This document shows positions 43,696 through 52,516 of a stretch of 64,000 nucleotides of DNA, one piece after another (position 1 is the first letter of the stretch; every line of letters begins with the position of its first letter). Origin of the DNA: JAFGXF01 sp963732595 (GTDB lineage: Bacteria > Chloroflexota > Anaerolineae > Anaerolineales > Anaerolineaceae); contig CAVSZZ010000002.1 in assembly GCA_963732595.1 (NCBI GenBank), positions 1,240,001 through 1,304,000 of the forward strand, given 5' to 3'. A program made the position numbers and the translations under genes. The notes beneath the pieces were generated by a model. The model made no database searches. It was not told the DNA's origin and saw only the letters and a program-made list of their open reading frames with translations.

Positions 43696-45099
43696 ATGAG
43701 GAGCATACAGATCTACAATACTTTATCTCACCGGAAAGAATTGTTCGATCCTTTAATTCCCGGGGAAGTGAGCATGTATGTCTGTGGCCCAACGGTGTAT
43801 GCCAAAGCGCATATCGGACACGCCATGTCCTCGATCATCTTCGATATTATTCGACGCTATTTGCTCTACTGTGGGTATCAGGTGAAGTTTGTCATGAATT
43901 ACACCGATGTGGATGACAAGATCATTGACCGTGGCAACCAGCTTGGTGTTGATCCCTTCACCATCGCCAACCAGCACATCGCGGAATATCATCAACACCT
44001 GGCCAGCTTGAATGTCATGCCCGCAACCCTTTACCCGCAAGCTTCCAAAGAAATGGATACGATCATCAGTATGATCGATCGCCTGATTCATAAAGACTTT
44101 GCTTATACGGTTGACGGAGATGTTTATTACCGAGTGTTAAAGGATCCTGATTACGGCAAGCTTTCCGGGCGGAAGATCGAGGATATGCAATCTGGCACGC
44201 GCAAAAATGTGGATGACCGTAAGGAAACCCCGATGGACTTTGCCCTGTGGAAATCTGCCAAACCAGGAGAGCCTGCGTGGGATAGTCCGTGGGGGAAGGG
44301 AAGACCCGGTTGGCATATCGAATGCTCTGCGATGAACTTGACCTATCTGGGTGAGCAGATCGACATTCATGGTGGTGGCAACGACCTGGTCTTTCCGCAT
44401 CATGAGAATGAGATCGCCCAAACTGAGGCATTGACCGGCAAGCCTTTCGCAAAATACTGGGTTCATAATGGCATGATGATGCTGGCCGGTGAAAAAATGT
44501 CGAAATCTCTGGGAAACCTGGTGAGTATTGAAGAATACCTTACAACACACACTGCCGAGACATTGAGGATGGTTATCCTGAATTCGGGATATCGTAACCC
44601 GCTCACATATGGAGAGGAAGTCCTCTCCCAAGCTGATCGGGCTTTGGACCGTCTCCGCTCAGGGTTAAAACCTGCCTTGCCGGGTGCGACGGTTGAATTC
44701 GGAAAAGTCATCGATGACCTCACCAAGCAGATGGCATTAACCAAAGCTGGATTTGTGAAATCAATGGATGATGACTTCAATTCAGCGGGTGCTCTCGGCT
44801 ATTTATTTGAGCTCGTTCGCTCCCTTAACACTGCCCGGGCTGAGAATGCCAGTGATAAAGCCTTGGCACCTGCCCAGAGCTTGCTGTCTGAATTGATCGG
44901 CATTTTTGGCTTAAAACTTGAGGTACCGGCTGGCGACAGATCAACTTCTGGCCCCTTCATCGATTACCTCGTTGAATTACGCACAACCATACGAAAACAA
45001 AAACTCTATAAACTTTCGGACCAGATACGTGAGCGGCTGGCATCACTAAAGGTAATTATCGAAGATACCAAGGAGGGTTCCAGCTGGCATTGGGAATGA
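43696..45099 (+). CDS. cysS: Cysteinyl-tRNA synthetase
   Basis: 467 residues. Class I aaRS: zinc and active-site 'MYVCGPTVY', HIGH form 'AHIGHAMSS', 'DVDDKIIDRG', 'GWHIECSAMN', 'IHGGGNDLVFPHHENEIAQ', 'KMSKSLGN'. Charges tRNA-Cys. ATG 43696 lies 2 bp after the YacL-like stop; GTG 43690 is an alternative. No T-box is seen, unlike leuS. Part of the same transcript as the PIN-TRAM gene. Confidence 0.97.
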   Translation: MRSIQIYNTLSHRKELFDPLIPGEVSMYVCGPTVYAKAHIGHAMSSIIFDIIRRYLLYCGYQVKFVMNYTDVDDKIIDRGNQLGVDPFTIANQHIAEYHQHLASLNVMPATLYPQASKEMDTIISMIDRLIHKDFAYTVDGDVYYRVLKDPDYGKLSGRKIEDMQSGTRKNVDDRKETPMDFALWKSAKPGEPAWDSPWGKGRPGWHIECSAMNLTYLGEQIDIHGGGNDLVFPHHENEIAQTEALTGKPFAKYWVHNGMMMLAGEKMSKSLGNLVSIEEYLTTHTAETLRMVILNSGYRNPLTYGEEVLSQADRALDRLRSGLKPALPGATVEFGKVIDDLTKQMALTKAGFVKSMDDDFNSAGALGYLFELVRSLNTARAENASDKALAPAQSLLSELIGIFGLKLEVPAGDRSTSGPFIDYLVELRTTIRKQKLYKLSDQIRERLASLKVIIEDTKEGSSWHWE

Positions 45100-45148
45100 T
45101 GCGTTTTCATATTAACCTGTCCCTTGATTTATAATTCGGTTGAGCCCA

Positions 45149-46678
45149 ATGCCCAATTACATCAGTAAGTTCAACCGGATCTTTTTATGCGGCTTGCTTG
45201 GCTTGAGCTGGCTCTTCGGTACCGGTCAGACACAATATCAAGCGCAAATTGACCCACGTGTGCTGGAAGATACAGCGGGGGATCAAAATGCTCATTTACT
45301 GGTCGTGTTCAGGCAGCCAGACACCTGGGAATCAATGTCACCGGAAGGTTTATCCGCTGATAATCGCCCGGCAGCTGTGGTTGAGTGGTTGCGTTCGAGC
45401 GTTGATATCAGCCAGCGGGATGTTCGCGCCTATCTGCAAAAAGCAGGAATCGAATATATATCCTATTGGGCCGCGAATGCCATCGCGATCGAGGGTGATT
45501 ATCAGTTAGTGGAAAGGTTGGCTGGGTTCCCGGATGTCAGACTGATCGAACCGGACCGCAGTTTTAAAGTGGAACTTGAGGAAACCCAGGTAATTCCGTT
45601 GGGAATAATGGCTCCTGCTGGGATTGAAAATAACCTGGTGCAGGTGCGGGCACCGGAAGTTTGGGCTCGGGGTAAAACCGGCACCGGCATGGTTTATGCT
45701 GTGGCCGATACCGGGGTATCCTGGCAGCATGAAGCACTGATCAACCAATACCGTGGCTGGGATGGCGTCAGTGCATCCCATTCTTACAACTGGTGGGATG
45801 CGATCCATGCGGATATCAATGGTTCTGCGAATTCCTGCGGATATAATGTGGCTTATCCCTGTGATGATTATGGTCACGGTACGCATGTGACGGGCACAGG
45901 TGTGGGGGATGATGGTGCCGGGCACCAGATCGGAATGGCACCCGGGGCGCGTTGGATCGCCTGCCGGAATATGGATAGTGGGGTTGGGCGTCCAAGCACC
46001 TACATTGAGTGTCTTCAATTTTTCATGGCGCCTACTGATTTGAACGGCAATAATCCAAATTCAGCCCTGCATGCAGATGTGATCAGCAACTCCTATGGCT
46101 GCCCGCCGGTAGAGGAGTGTTCAAGTCATGCGCTCCAAACTGCAGTTGAGAATGTCCGTGCTGCCGGGATCTTCATGTCTGTTTCTGCCGGTAATAGCGG
46201 ACCCAGTTGTGAGACGATCAGAGATCCGCCTGCGTTGGAATCATCCGTTTTTACCATCGGTGCTGTGGATTCTAGTAACTTGATTGCAGCATTCAGTTCG
46301 CGCGGACCGGTGACAGTGGATGCAATACCCTTGATGAAGCCGGATCTGGTCGCGCCAGGAAGTTCGATTTATTCCAGTTTGGCTGTTGGTGGATATGGAT
46401 ACAAGAGCGGAACCTCCATGGCTGCACCACACGTGGCCGGCGCGGTGGCATTATTATGGAGCGCATTTCCAATGCTACGTTCGAATATCGATGCGACTGA
46501 GAGTTTGCTGGAATCAAGCGCGCAGCCATTAACAACCTCACAAGCCTGTGGTGGAGATGGATCAACGCAGGTTCCGAATAATGTCTACGGATGGGGGTTA
46601 CTGAATGTCAAGGCAGCTTATGATGCCTACTGGCTGATCCAGCCGAAGTACATATTATTAGTTATATATAAAGAATAA
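45149..46678 (+). CDS. Secreted subtilisin-like serine protease (S8)
   Basis: About 509 residues. Signal peptide 'RIFLCGLLGLSWLFGTGQT', an inhibitor-like propeptide (to about 150), then the S8 domain with Asp187 in 'VADTGV', His243 in 'GHGTHVTG' and Ser423 in 'GTSMAAPH', plus the oxyanion 'SVSAGNSG'. Extracellular protease. The C-terminus ends shortly after the catalytic domain with no sorting signal. It lies between cysS and convergent rlmB, probably transcribed on its own. Confidence 0.94.
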   Translation: MPNYISKFNRIFLCGLLGLSWLFGTGQTQYQAQIDPRVLEDTAGDQNAHLLVVFRQPDTWESMSPEGLSADNRPAAVVEWLRSSVDISQRDVRAYLQKAGIEYISYWAANAIAIEGDYQLVERLAGFPDVRLIEPDRSFKVELEETQVIPLGIMAPAGIENNLVQVRAPEVWARGKTGTGMVYAVADTGVSWQHEALINQYRGWDGVSASHSYNWWDAIHADINGSANSCGYNVAYPCDDYGHGTHVTGTGVGDDGAGHQIGMAPGARWIACRNMDSGVGRPSTYIECLQFFMAPTDLNGNNPNSALHADVISNSYGCPPVEECSSHALQTAVENVRAAGIFMSVSAGNSGPSCETIRDPPALESSVFTIGAVDSSNLIAAFSSRGPVTVDAIPLMKPDLVAPGSSIYSSLAVGGYGYKSGTSMAAPHVAGAVALLWSAFPMLRSNIDATESLLESSAQPLTTSQACGGDGSTQVPNNVYGWGLLNVKAAYDAYWLIQPKYILLVIYKE

Positions 46679-46682
46679 TTAA

Positions 46683-47423
46683 TTAAACTGCTGCTTTACG
46701 CGCTTGAAATGCCATATATAGTGCTATCGATCCAGCGATAGCTGCATTTAATGAAGTCACCTTCCCTGAAAGTGGCAGATCCAACAGCATATCGCATGAT
46801 TTTCGCACTAATTGACGTAGTCCTTCCCCTTCACTTCCTACTACCAATATAAGAGATCCTTTCAGGTCAACCTTGTCCGGTGGTTGTGCCTCGGGTGAAT
46901 GTTCCAGCCCGATGATCCAGGCTCCCGCCTTTTTTAACTCGTCGAAAGTCTGGGCCAGGTTTGTCTGAGCAATGAGCAGATGCTCGCTGGCACCGGCCGA
47001 AGAGGTTACCACTGCCGGTGTGATGGTTGCGCTGCGTGCCAGCGGGATCAGGATGCCATGCACTCCAACCCCCTCAGCTGTGCGGATGAGGTTTCCCAGG
47101 TTTTGAGGGTTTTGGATCAAATCCAAGGCCAGGACAAAGAGAGGTTCGCTCAACCGATTGGCTTGGGCGACAATATCCTGCCAGGCCACATATGGATAGG
47201 CACTGGTTTCTACAGCCACACCCTGGTGGTTATCCCCTAGAGGGTCCAACCTCGTGCGTGGAACGGCTTCAACCACTAACTTTTGTTTCCTGGCAAGGGC
47301 CAGGATCTCTGCCAGGCGTCCTTTTTCCTCTGATCCGGAATTTACCCATAATCGGAAAGATTGTCGACGCCTGGCTGTGAGTAATTCGAAGACAGGATTA
47401 CGTCCAGTGATCCATTCACGCAT
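46683..47423 (-). CDS. rlmB: TrmH-family 2'-O-ribose methyltransferase (RlmB-type)
   Basis: 246 residues. SpoU/TrmH fold with N-terminal substrate-binding domain ('GRNPVFELLTARRRQSFRLWV') and SAM-binding knot: 'LDLIQNPQNLGNLIRTAEGVGVHGILI', 'LILVVGSEGEGLRQLVRKSCD', 'LPLSGKVTSLNAAIAGSIALY'. Methylates 23S rRNA G2251 in the RlmB group. Often found near cysS, as here. Convergent with the subtilase. Confidence 0.9.
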   Translation of the reverse strand: MREWITGRNPVFELLTARRRQSFRLWVNSGSEEKGRLAEILALARKQKLVVEAVPRTRLDPLGDNHQGVAVETSAYPYVAWQDIVAQANRLSEPLFVLALDLIQNPQNLGNLIRTAEGVGVHGILIPLARSATITPAVVTSSAGASEHLLIAQTNLAQTFDELKKAGAWIIGLEHSPEAQPPDKVDLKGSLILVVGSEGEGLRQLVRKSCDMLLDLPLSGKVTSLNAAIAGSIALYMAFQARKAAV

Positions 47424-47582
47424 AAATTTCTCCTGTGTGACATTCTAATACGAAAACAGGTGAATCCGGAGGGGAAGGATTGATGTAATCATGAGTCTAT
47501 TTTCCAGGCATGGGCAGATATTTAAAGGCAATCACTTGATTTTTTTGTTCATCCATGCTTGAATATGCATGAGGGAGCCGAT

Positions 47583-48971
47583 ATGAAGGCGATGGCGCGG
47601 TGGTTCAGGGGGGTCTTTATCGTATTGATTGTGGTATTGGGAATCGGTTCCGATCCGTATATCTATTTCGTTCACGCTAACCCGACCTGCTCTGATAGCC
47701 CCATACCAACAGTTACGCAAATCCTCAACATGACATCCCAGGAACAATGGCTCAACTACTTGCGGGAGCTTACAGGTGAAGAAGAGGTGTTGATCTCCGG
47801 CCAGAAACGAACGATCTCCACTCGCTTCACACCGAGCTTGTTTGATGGATCGGAAGATGCCCTGGCATTCATCTACATTGAAGAGCTGCTAAGCGCCATG
47901 CAATATCCCTCCGATGTAACTATCGATCAATTTGGATACATGGAGCATGACTATGCATTTAATGGCTACCACTGGCGGAATCTGATCCTGACCATCCCGG
48001 GACAGGATTCTGTGGATCCCAGGGAGTTGATCCTGTCAGCGCACCTGGATAATCTGCCAATTGATGATGCTCCTGGGGCAGAAGATAATGGGGTTGGAGC
48101 AACCGCCTTATTGGAAATTGCACGGATACTGCGTTACTTTCAGTTCAACGTTACCATTAAATTGATTTGGTTTACTGGGGAAGAACAAGGCTTGCGTGGC
48201 AGTCAGGCTTACCTGTCTGACTTCGGGGCATTTTCCGAGGATTTGATCGGAGTCATCAACCTGGATATGTTTGGTTATGACTCTGATGGGGATGATTGTA
48301 TTGAGATTCATGCAGGAGACTTGCCGAATTCTTATGTTTTGGGTGATTGTCTTGTCAACATCATTTCTGCCTATGACCTCCCGATAACTTATGATTATCT
48401 AAAGGCAGTCGTACCAACGGCAGACTCTGACCATTTGCCATTCTGGGTGAATGGTTTCGGAGCGATCGAGTTACTCGAAAATCACTTTCCTCTACAAGTC
48501 ACAGACGAGTATCAGCAATGTGGAATTCACGCTGATGCCAATCCCTTTTACCATACGGTTAACGATACTATTGTAAATAGTATCGATATTCCGTTGACAT
48601 TTAATCTGGTTAAAGCCAGTCTTGCCACAGCAGCAACCATATCTGAACCCCGGGGTGCATGTTTTAGTTCCCAGCCTGAACTCGAGCTACAGTCATCGGT
48701 ACCGAGTGTCGCTTTAAACTGGCAACAAATGGGTGAATGGATAACTTACCGGTTGTATCGGTCGACAACTGGATGTAATGGTCCTTGGATTGAACGGGCT
48801 GACAACCTGTTTACGACAAGCTTTTTAGATGCACCGCTGCCGGCTCCAGAACTGGCATATCGCTTGGAGGCTATTTCACCAAGTGGCACCTGTATCTCGC
48901 TTCCAAGTAATTGTGTCACCAATATATCAATTCATTGGTCCTTTCTTCCGATGGCTGTGAAGTTTGAATAA
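47583..48971 (+). CDS. Secreted M28-family zinc peptidase
   Basis: About 462 residues from ATG 47583, with GAGGGAG at 47571-47577; earlier in-frame codons lack an SD. Signal peptide 'FIVLIVVLGIGSDPYIYFVHA'. M28 catalytic domain: 'LILSAHLDN', 'GAEDNGVGATALLEIA', 'IWFTGEEQGLRGSQAYL', 'GVINLDMFGYD' and a final 'DSDHLPFW', supplying two zinc sites with the catalytic Glu in GEEQ. A C-terminal fibronectin-like segment follows. Probably an extracellular aminopeptidase. Followed by tRNA-Arg. Confidence 0.93.
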   Translation: MKAMARWFRGVFIVLIVVLGIGSDPYIYFVHANPTCSDSPIPTVTQILNMTSQEQWLNYLRELTGEEEVLISGQKRTISTRFTPSLFDGSEDALAFIYIEELLSAMQYPSDVTIDQFGYMEHDYAFNGYHWRNLILTIPGQDSVDPRELILSAHLDNLPIDDAPGAEDNGVGATALLEIARILRYFQFNVTIKLIWFTGEEQGLRGSQAYLSDFGAFSEDLIGVINLDMFGYDSDGDDCIEIHAGDLPNSYVLGDCLVNIISAYDLPITYDYLKAVVPTADSDHLPFWVNGFGAIELLENHFPLQVTDEYQQCGIHADANPFYHTVNDTIVNSIDIPLTFNLVKASLATAATISEPRGACFSSQPELELQSSVPSVALNWQQMGEWITYRLYRSTTGCNGPWIERADNLFTTSFLDAPLPAPELAYRLEAISPSGTCISLPSNCVTNISIHWSFLPMAVKFE

Positions 48972-48991
48972 CCTGCCCGATGGTGTGTGCT

Positions 48992-48997
48992 ATAATG
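48992..48997 (+). promoter_or_regulatory. -10 element of tRNA-Arg
   Basis: Perfect TATAAT ten bases before the tRNA. A TTGAAT at 48965 is too far (21 bp) to be an ideal -35. Confidence 0.5.
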
Positions 48998-49006
48998 CAT
49001 TTTTCG

Positions 49007-49079
49007 CCCCAGTAGCTCAACAGGACAGAGCGAGGCACTCCTAACGCCTAGGTTGAGAGTTCGAGTCCCTCCTGGGGCA
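49007..49079 (+). tRNA. tRNA-Arg (anticodon CCT)
   Basis: 73 nt. Acceptor GCCCCAG/CTGGGGC, D-arm AGCTCAACAGGACAGAGC, anticodon loop CTCCTAA, T-arm GGGTTCGA-type with GAGAGTTCGAGTCCCTC. The anticodon stem has one A-C mismatch next to the loop. Discriminator A. Confidence 0.92.
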
Positions 49080-49151
49080 CAAAACTAGTAAATAAATACT
49101 ATTCAATTACTATTGATATTTAGAACAATCTGTGCTATTATTATGAACGAT

Positions 49152-49184
49152 AAGCGTTTGGGTGCCCCCCTCACCCAGGCGCTT
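49152..49184. repeat. Inverted repeat after tRNA-Arg
   Basis: AAGCG...TGGGTG pairs with CACCCA...CGCTT around a C-rich loop, with small mismatches. May help terminate tRNA-Arg transcription; no T-run follows. Confidence 0.45.
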
Positions 49185-49206
49185 GTCGCTTAATTACATA
49201 TAAATA

Positions 49207-49234
49207 CAAACCGCCGGTCAGAACCAGCGGTTTG
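49207..49234 (-). terminator. Terminator for the 49249 gene (minus)
   Basis: CAAACCGC (49207-49214) pairs with GCGGTTTG (49227-49234), with a further GGT/ACC inner pair. On the minus strand the stem is followed by TATTTATAT. Confidence 0.65.
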
Positions 49235-49248
49235 TGTTTATATGATCA

Positions 49249-49626
49249 TTATATTGATTGCTGATCGTCGCTGGGGGGGTCTTCCTGTATCTCGGCCTCT
49301 TCGAGCTCACGGCGCACCCACAGAAACAGCACCTGGCCTTCCTGGGTCTTCAGTGAGCGGGCTGCCAGGATGGGGGATTTCTTTTCCAAACCTAACATAT
49401 CCCGGTATTCCAGGAACATAGCACCACCAGAGTGCCATGTGTGATAGCAACGTTCCACCAGTGCAGGTCCATTGAAAGTCCTTAATCTGGTTAGCGATAG
49501 ATCGTATAAACCTGGACTTTCATTCAAGCCCATAACCCAGCCTTCCTGGATGGGTTCAAATACTGGCGGGGGTCCTTCGATGATGGTGATCTTGTCGTCC
49601 ACGCGGCTAACTCCGTTCCAAATCAT
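49249..49626 (-). CDS. Hypothetical protein
   Basis: 125 residues. Not recognised. It is soluble, has no signal peptide, and is mixed alpha/beta with 'SLTRLRTFNGPALVERCYHTWHSGGAMFLEYRDMLG' in the middle and an acidic C-terminus ('ELEEAEIQEDPPSDDQQ'). It lies 17 bp downstream of the phosphodiesterase-like gene on the same strand and is probably co-transcribed. Confidence 0.6.
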   Translation of the reverse strand: MIWNGVSRVDDKITIIEGPPPVFEPIQEGWVMGLNESPGLYDLSLTRLRTFNGPALVERCYHTWHSGGAMFLEYRDMLGLEKKSPILAARSLKTQEGQVLFLWVRRELEEAEIQEDPPSDDQQSI

Positions 49627-49643
49627 ACCATAAAGAGAGGGTA

Positions 49644-51281
49644 TTAATGTCTAAGCCTTGAAAAAAATGGTATCAGGAGCCAGTTGATAAAGGTGATCAC
49701 TAGCCCGGTCACACCCACGGTCATGACCTCAACCAAAGACAGCATGGCACGAAAGAGCAATCCGATATCCGGTAACACTTTCTGTATGCTGGGACCATAC
49801 AAGATGAAGTACCACAATGCGGGACCGGCTGCTGCCAGTAGCATGATCATCGTAAAACCAAGGCAGATCCAGACGATATTAGCGGGGTTACACCTCCATA
49901 AATTAATCATATAGGCAGCAGGGATTGAGGTGATTAGGAATGCCCCGATGGCACAGGTGATTGCATCAAGGATGAAGGATTCGGGAGAGGTAATAATTGA
50001 AAAGGAGTATGGTCTATCGGGTATCACTGAATAGAATAGGTGAAAGCTCAACACAAATACGACGGTACCCACCAATGCAGGTATTATATACGGTCGTTTT
50101 CGAAAACCGCCATAGATCACAGCAGCGAGGAATAAACCGGCAAGAATTGAACGAATTACCCGGCCATCCGAAAGATAATTCGATTGGATGATTGCTACCG
50201 CAGATTGTCCATCGGTCATGCCATTGACCCGGCTCAGGTCCATCATGCCAAGTGCGGATGCATAGGTCTCGATTAATTCTTTCTGTTGGATGTCATGGAG
50301 GACATGGATGGTTCGCTGCTGCTCATTGGAGAGGGTCAGCATGTCGATCAGGGGTTTCCCCTCAGAACTGGAGGGAAGACTGGTGCCGAGTAGAATGGCG
50401 ATTGTTGGAGCCAGGTCGACCATTTGAATATCCTCGTATTTTCCGGGAATGATCCCCAGACCGGCTGCCACAAATGGCTCTTCTAAGGTGATTTCATCAT
50501 GGCCCCCATGACCACCTGCATCGATGTGGCCATGGTCACTGAATACCAGCAGTGTCGTGGTGGACAGGTCGATAGTTGCGGCCAATTCGGCTAATAAATG
50601 ATCGGAGCGGGATGCTGCTTCATCCCAACGACTGCTGATGCCCCCTCCCTCGTAATGACCGGCAAAATCAATCTGATCAAGATGAATTATTAGTAAGTTG
50701 AAGGAACTGTCTTTTAACCAGGGCATTGCAGCATCCACTACCGCACGATCTGCTTCAGAGTCTTCGCCAGGGGTGTAGAATGACAGGTCAACTTGTTCTT
50801 GGGGTACCAATTCTTCAAACCAGTAATAAGCTGAGATGGCGGTTGTCAAATTCGCTGCTTTGGAGATTGAAAAGATGGTTTCCTGGGTGAGGGCTGGTAT
50901 CTCGCCATACTCGAGATTAAATGCAGGTCCATCGTTGATATCCGGCCAGGCTCCAGTCAGAATGGTTGCATAACCAGGCTCTGAGTAGGATGGTGGGCGG
51001 CTGATCATGGTTGCGCTGGCGCCCAGGTTGCGCAGTCGCTCCAGTTCCGGCATCAGCGTGGCGTTTGCCGCTGTATCCACCCGCAATCCGTCGAGTAAAA
51101 TGATCACGATCTTGTCTGTCAGGGCTGGTTGGAATATAACTCCTGACGAAGGGGGAGTTGACCGTAATGGAGACCGGTAGTGGAAGAGCTCATAAAGGAG
51201 AAGTGTGGCTTTGGCGCCTGACAATCCGGAGAATACCAGAATGATCAATCCAGCGAGAAGAACACGATGACAAAATCTCAT
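49644..51281 (-). CDS. Membrane-bound alkaline-phosphatase-superfamily phosphodiesterase/transferase
   Basis: 545 residues. N-terminal anchor helix, then an AlkP-superfamily domain: 'IVIILLDGLRVDTAANATLMPELERL' with a Thr/Ser nucleophile in the following 'SRPPSYSEPGYATILTG', 'IIHLDQIDFAGHYEGG', 'LVFSDHGHIDAGGHGGHDE' and the metal-binding His/Asp set. The C-terminal third has about five membrane helices. The layout recalls GPI-ethanolamine-phosphate-transferase-like and type I phosphodiesterase proteins, acting outside the cytoplasm. Substrate unknown. Confidence 0.85.
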   Translation of the reverse strand: MRFCHRVLLAGLIILVFSGLSGAKATLLLYELFHYRSPLRSTPPSSGVIFQPALTDKIVIILLDGLRVDTAANATLMPELERLRNLGASATMISRPPSYSEPGYATILTGAWPDINDGPAFNLEYGEIPALTQETIFSISKAANLTTAISAYYWFEELVPQEQVDLSFYTPGEDSEADRAVVDAAMPWLKDSSFNLLIIHLDQIDFAGHYEGGGISSRWDEAASRSDHLLAELAATIDLSTTTLLVFSDHGHIDAGGHGGHDEITLEEPFVAAGLGIIPGKYEDIQMVDLAPTIAILLGTSLPSSSEGKPLIDMLTLSNEQQRTIHVLHDIQQKELIETYASALGMMDLSRVNGMTDGQSAVAIIQSNYLSDGRVIRSILAGLFLAAVIYGGFRKRPYIIPALVGTVVFVLSFHLFYSVIPDRPYSFSIITSPESFILDAITCAIGAFLITSIPAAYMINLWRCNPANIVWICLGFTMIMLLAAAGPALWYFILYGPSIQKVLPDIGLLFRAMLSLVEVMTVGVTGLVITFINWLLIPFFSRLRH

Positions 51282-51297
51282 AGGTTAATTTCCCTCT

Positions 51298-51331
51298 AAA
51301 AAAAAAGACCTGCCTGAAATGGGGCAGGTCT
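51298..51331 (-). terminator. Terminator after the triple-repeat secreted protein (minus)
   Basis: AGACCTGCC (51306-51314) pairs with GGCAGGTCT (51323-51331); on minus it is followed by a run of eight or nine T. Confidence 0.88.
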
Positions 51332-51351
51332 GGGTGTGATCGATTACCAAT

Positions 51352-52452
51352 TCACTGAGTACCAGCGCTCACATTGTAAAACCAATTATAAGCGAAAGAA
51401 CCATCCTTACCTACCAATCGAATTGCGATGCGTTCCTGACCTTTCAAGCCGGCCGGTATGGTGAATGTAGCCGTATAGGATCCGCTACTGGAGGACTTTG
51501 CCGTCCCCGCTGCAGTACCATTGATCCCCTGTGTCCCGTATACACCCATCAATACCTCATATTCAACGTTCTTGGGGATGTCTGTTGCCAGAATTGTGAC
51601 AGAGGTATCTTTGACGACCGATTGGATGGTAAATGAGAAGTTCGCAGAGGTTGTAATAGCGGTAGTTCCACCCCCTGTTGACCGGTTAAAGAACCAGTTA
51701 TATGCGTAAAATGAATTGTCGCTGCTTTGCAACCGAATGGCAATTCGATCAAGGCCTTTGAGATTAGCAGGGATATTATAACTACCAATGTGAGTGGAGC
51801 TGGATTCTGAGTTCAGGGTGGCAACCTGGGTACCTCCAAGACCATAGGAGCCATATGGCCCCATCAGGACATTAAAGGTCTTGTTCAAAGGCAAGCTTGA
51901 GGCCGAGATCGACACGGAGGAATCCTGAACAACCGATGTTATTCCAAAATAGGGATACACGATATAAGATGACGACCTCGAGATTGTCAGGTAGTTAACC
52001 CCCGGAGTCAGAGCAGATGTACCGCTCACTGTTGGCATACTGCCGGTTGCAACGGAGAGAGCTGCGGTGGGGCGTGGTGTGGATGAATTGGCAAACCAAT
52101 TATATGCATAATATTTGCCTTTGATCTCCTGCAATCGTATTGAAATTAGTGCTTCCCCTTTCAATGTTGCGGGGATACTGTAGGTGGCCTGGATGGATCC
52201 TCCTATCCCTGTGTCGGTGGTTCCAACGATCACACCCCCGACACCCATCGTATGGATCTTGCCCATGGTGACAGTAAATGTCCTTTTCGGGGGGAAATTC
52301 GCTGTACGGATTGTCACCTTATCGTCAGGAACAACGCTCACAATTGTGAAGGTTGGTATGACCTGATCAGGTTGGGCAGATCCTGGCTGGGAAGAAAAGA
52401 ATATGCCGACCACAACCAGCATGATCGTTAAGATATAAAAAGCCTTTTTCAT
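51352..52452 (-). CDS. Secreted protein with three ~95-residue repeats
   Basis: 366 residues from ATG 52452, with AGGAGG 8 nt upstream. Signal peptide 'AFYILTIMLVVVGIFFSSQPGSA'. The mature part has three tandem domains, each starting with a beta strand of the type 'FTIVSVVPDDKVTIR', 'YFGITSVVQDSSVSI' or 'FTIQSVVKDTSVTI', passing 'FTVTMG', 'FNVLMGPYG' or 'YEVLMGVYG', and ending in 'IRLQ ... YNWF' ('YAYNWFANSST', 'YAYNWFFNRST', 'FAYNWFYNVS'). Predicted all-beta, Ig-like. Named family not recognised. Single gene with its own terminator, probably abundant at the surface. Confidence 0.75.
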   Translation of the reverse strand: MKKAFYILTIMLVVVGIFFSSQPGSAQPDQVIPTFTIVSVVPDDKVTIRTANFPPKRTFTVTMGKIHTMGVGGVIVGTTDTGIGGSIQATYSIPATLKGEALISIRLQEIKGKYYAYNWFANSSTPRPTAALSVATGSMPTVSGTSALTPGVNYLTISRSSSYIVYPYFGITSVVQDSSVSISASSLPLNKTFNVLMGPYGSYGLGGTQVATLNSESSSTHIGSYNIPANLKGLDRIAIRLQSSDNSFYAYNWFFNRSTGGGTTAITTSANFSFTIQSVVKDTSVTILATDIPKNVEYEVLMGVYGTQGINGTAAGTAKSSSSGSYTATFTIPAGLKGQERIAIRLVGKDGSFAYNWFYNVSAGTQ

Positions 52453-52516
52453 GTCATGTTCCTCCTGCCAGGCAGTAACTACAGGTTTACCGACTGCGCA
52501 TTCTTGATGGATACCA

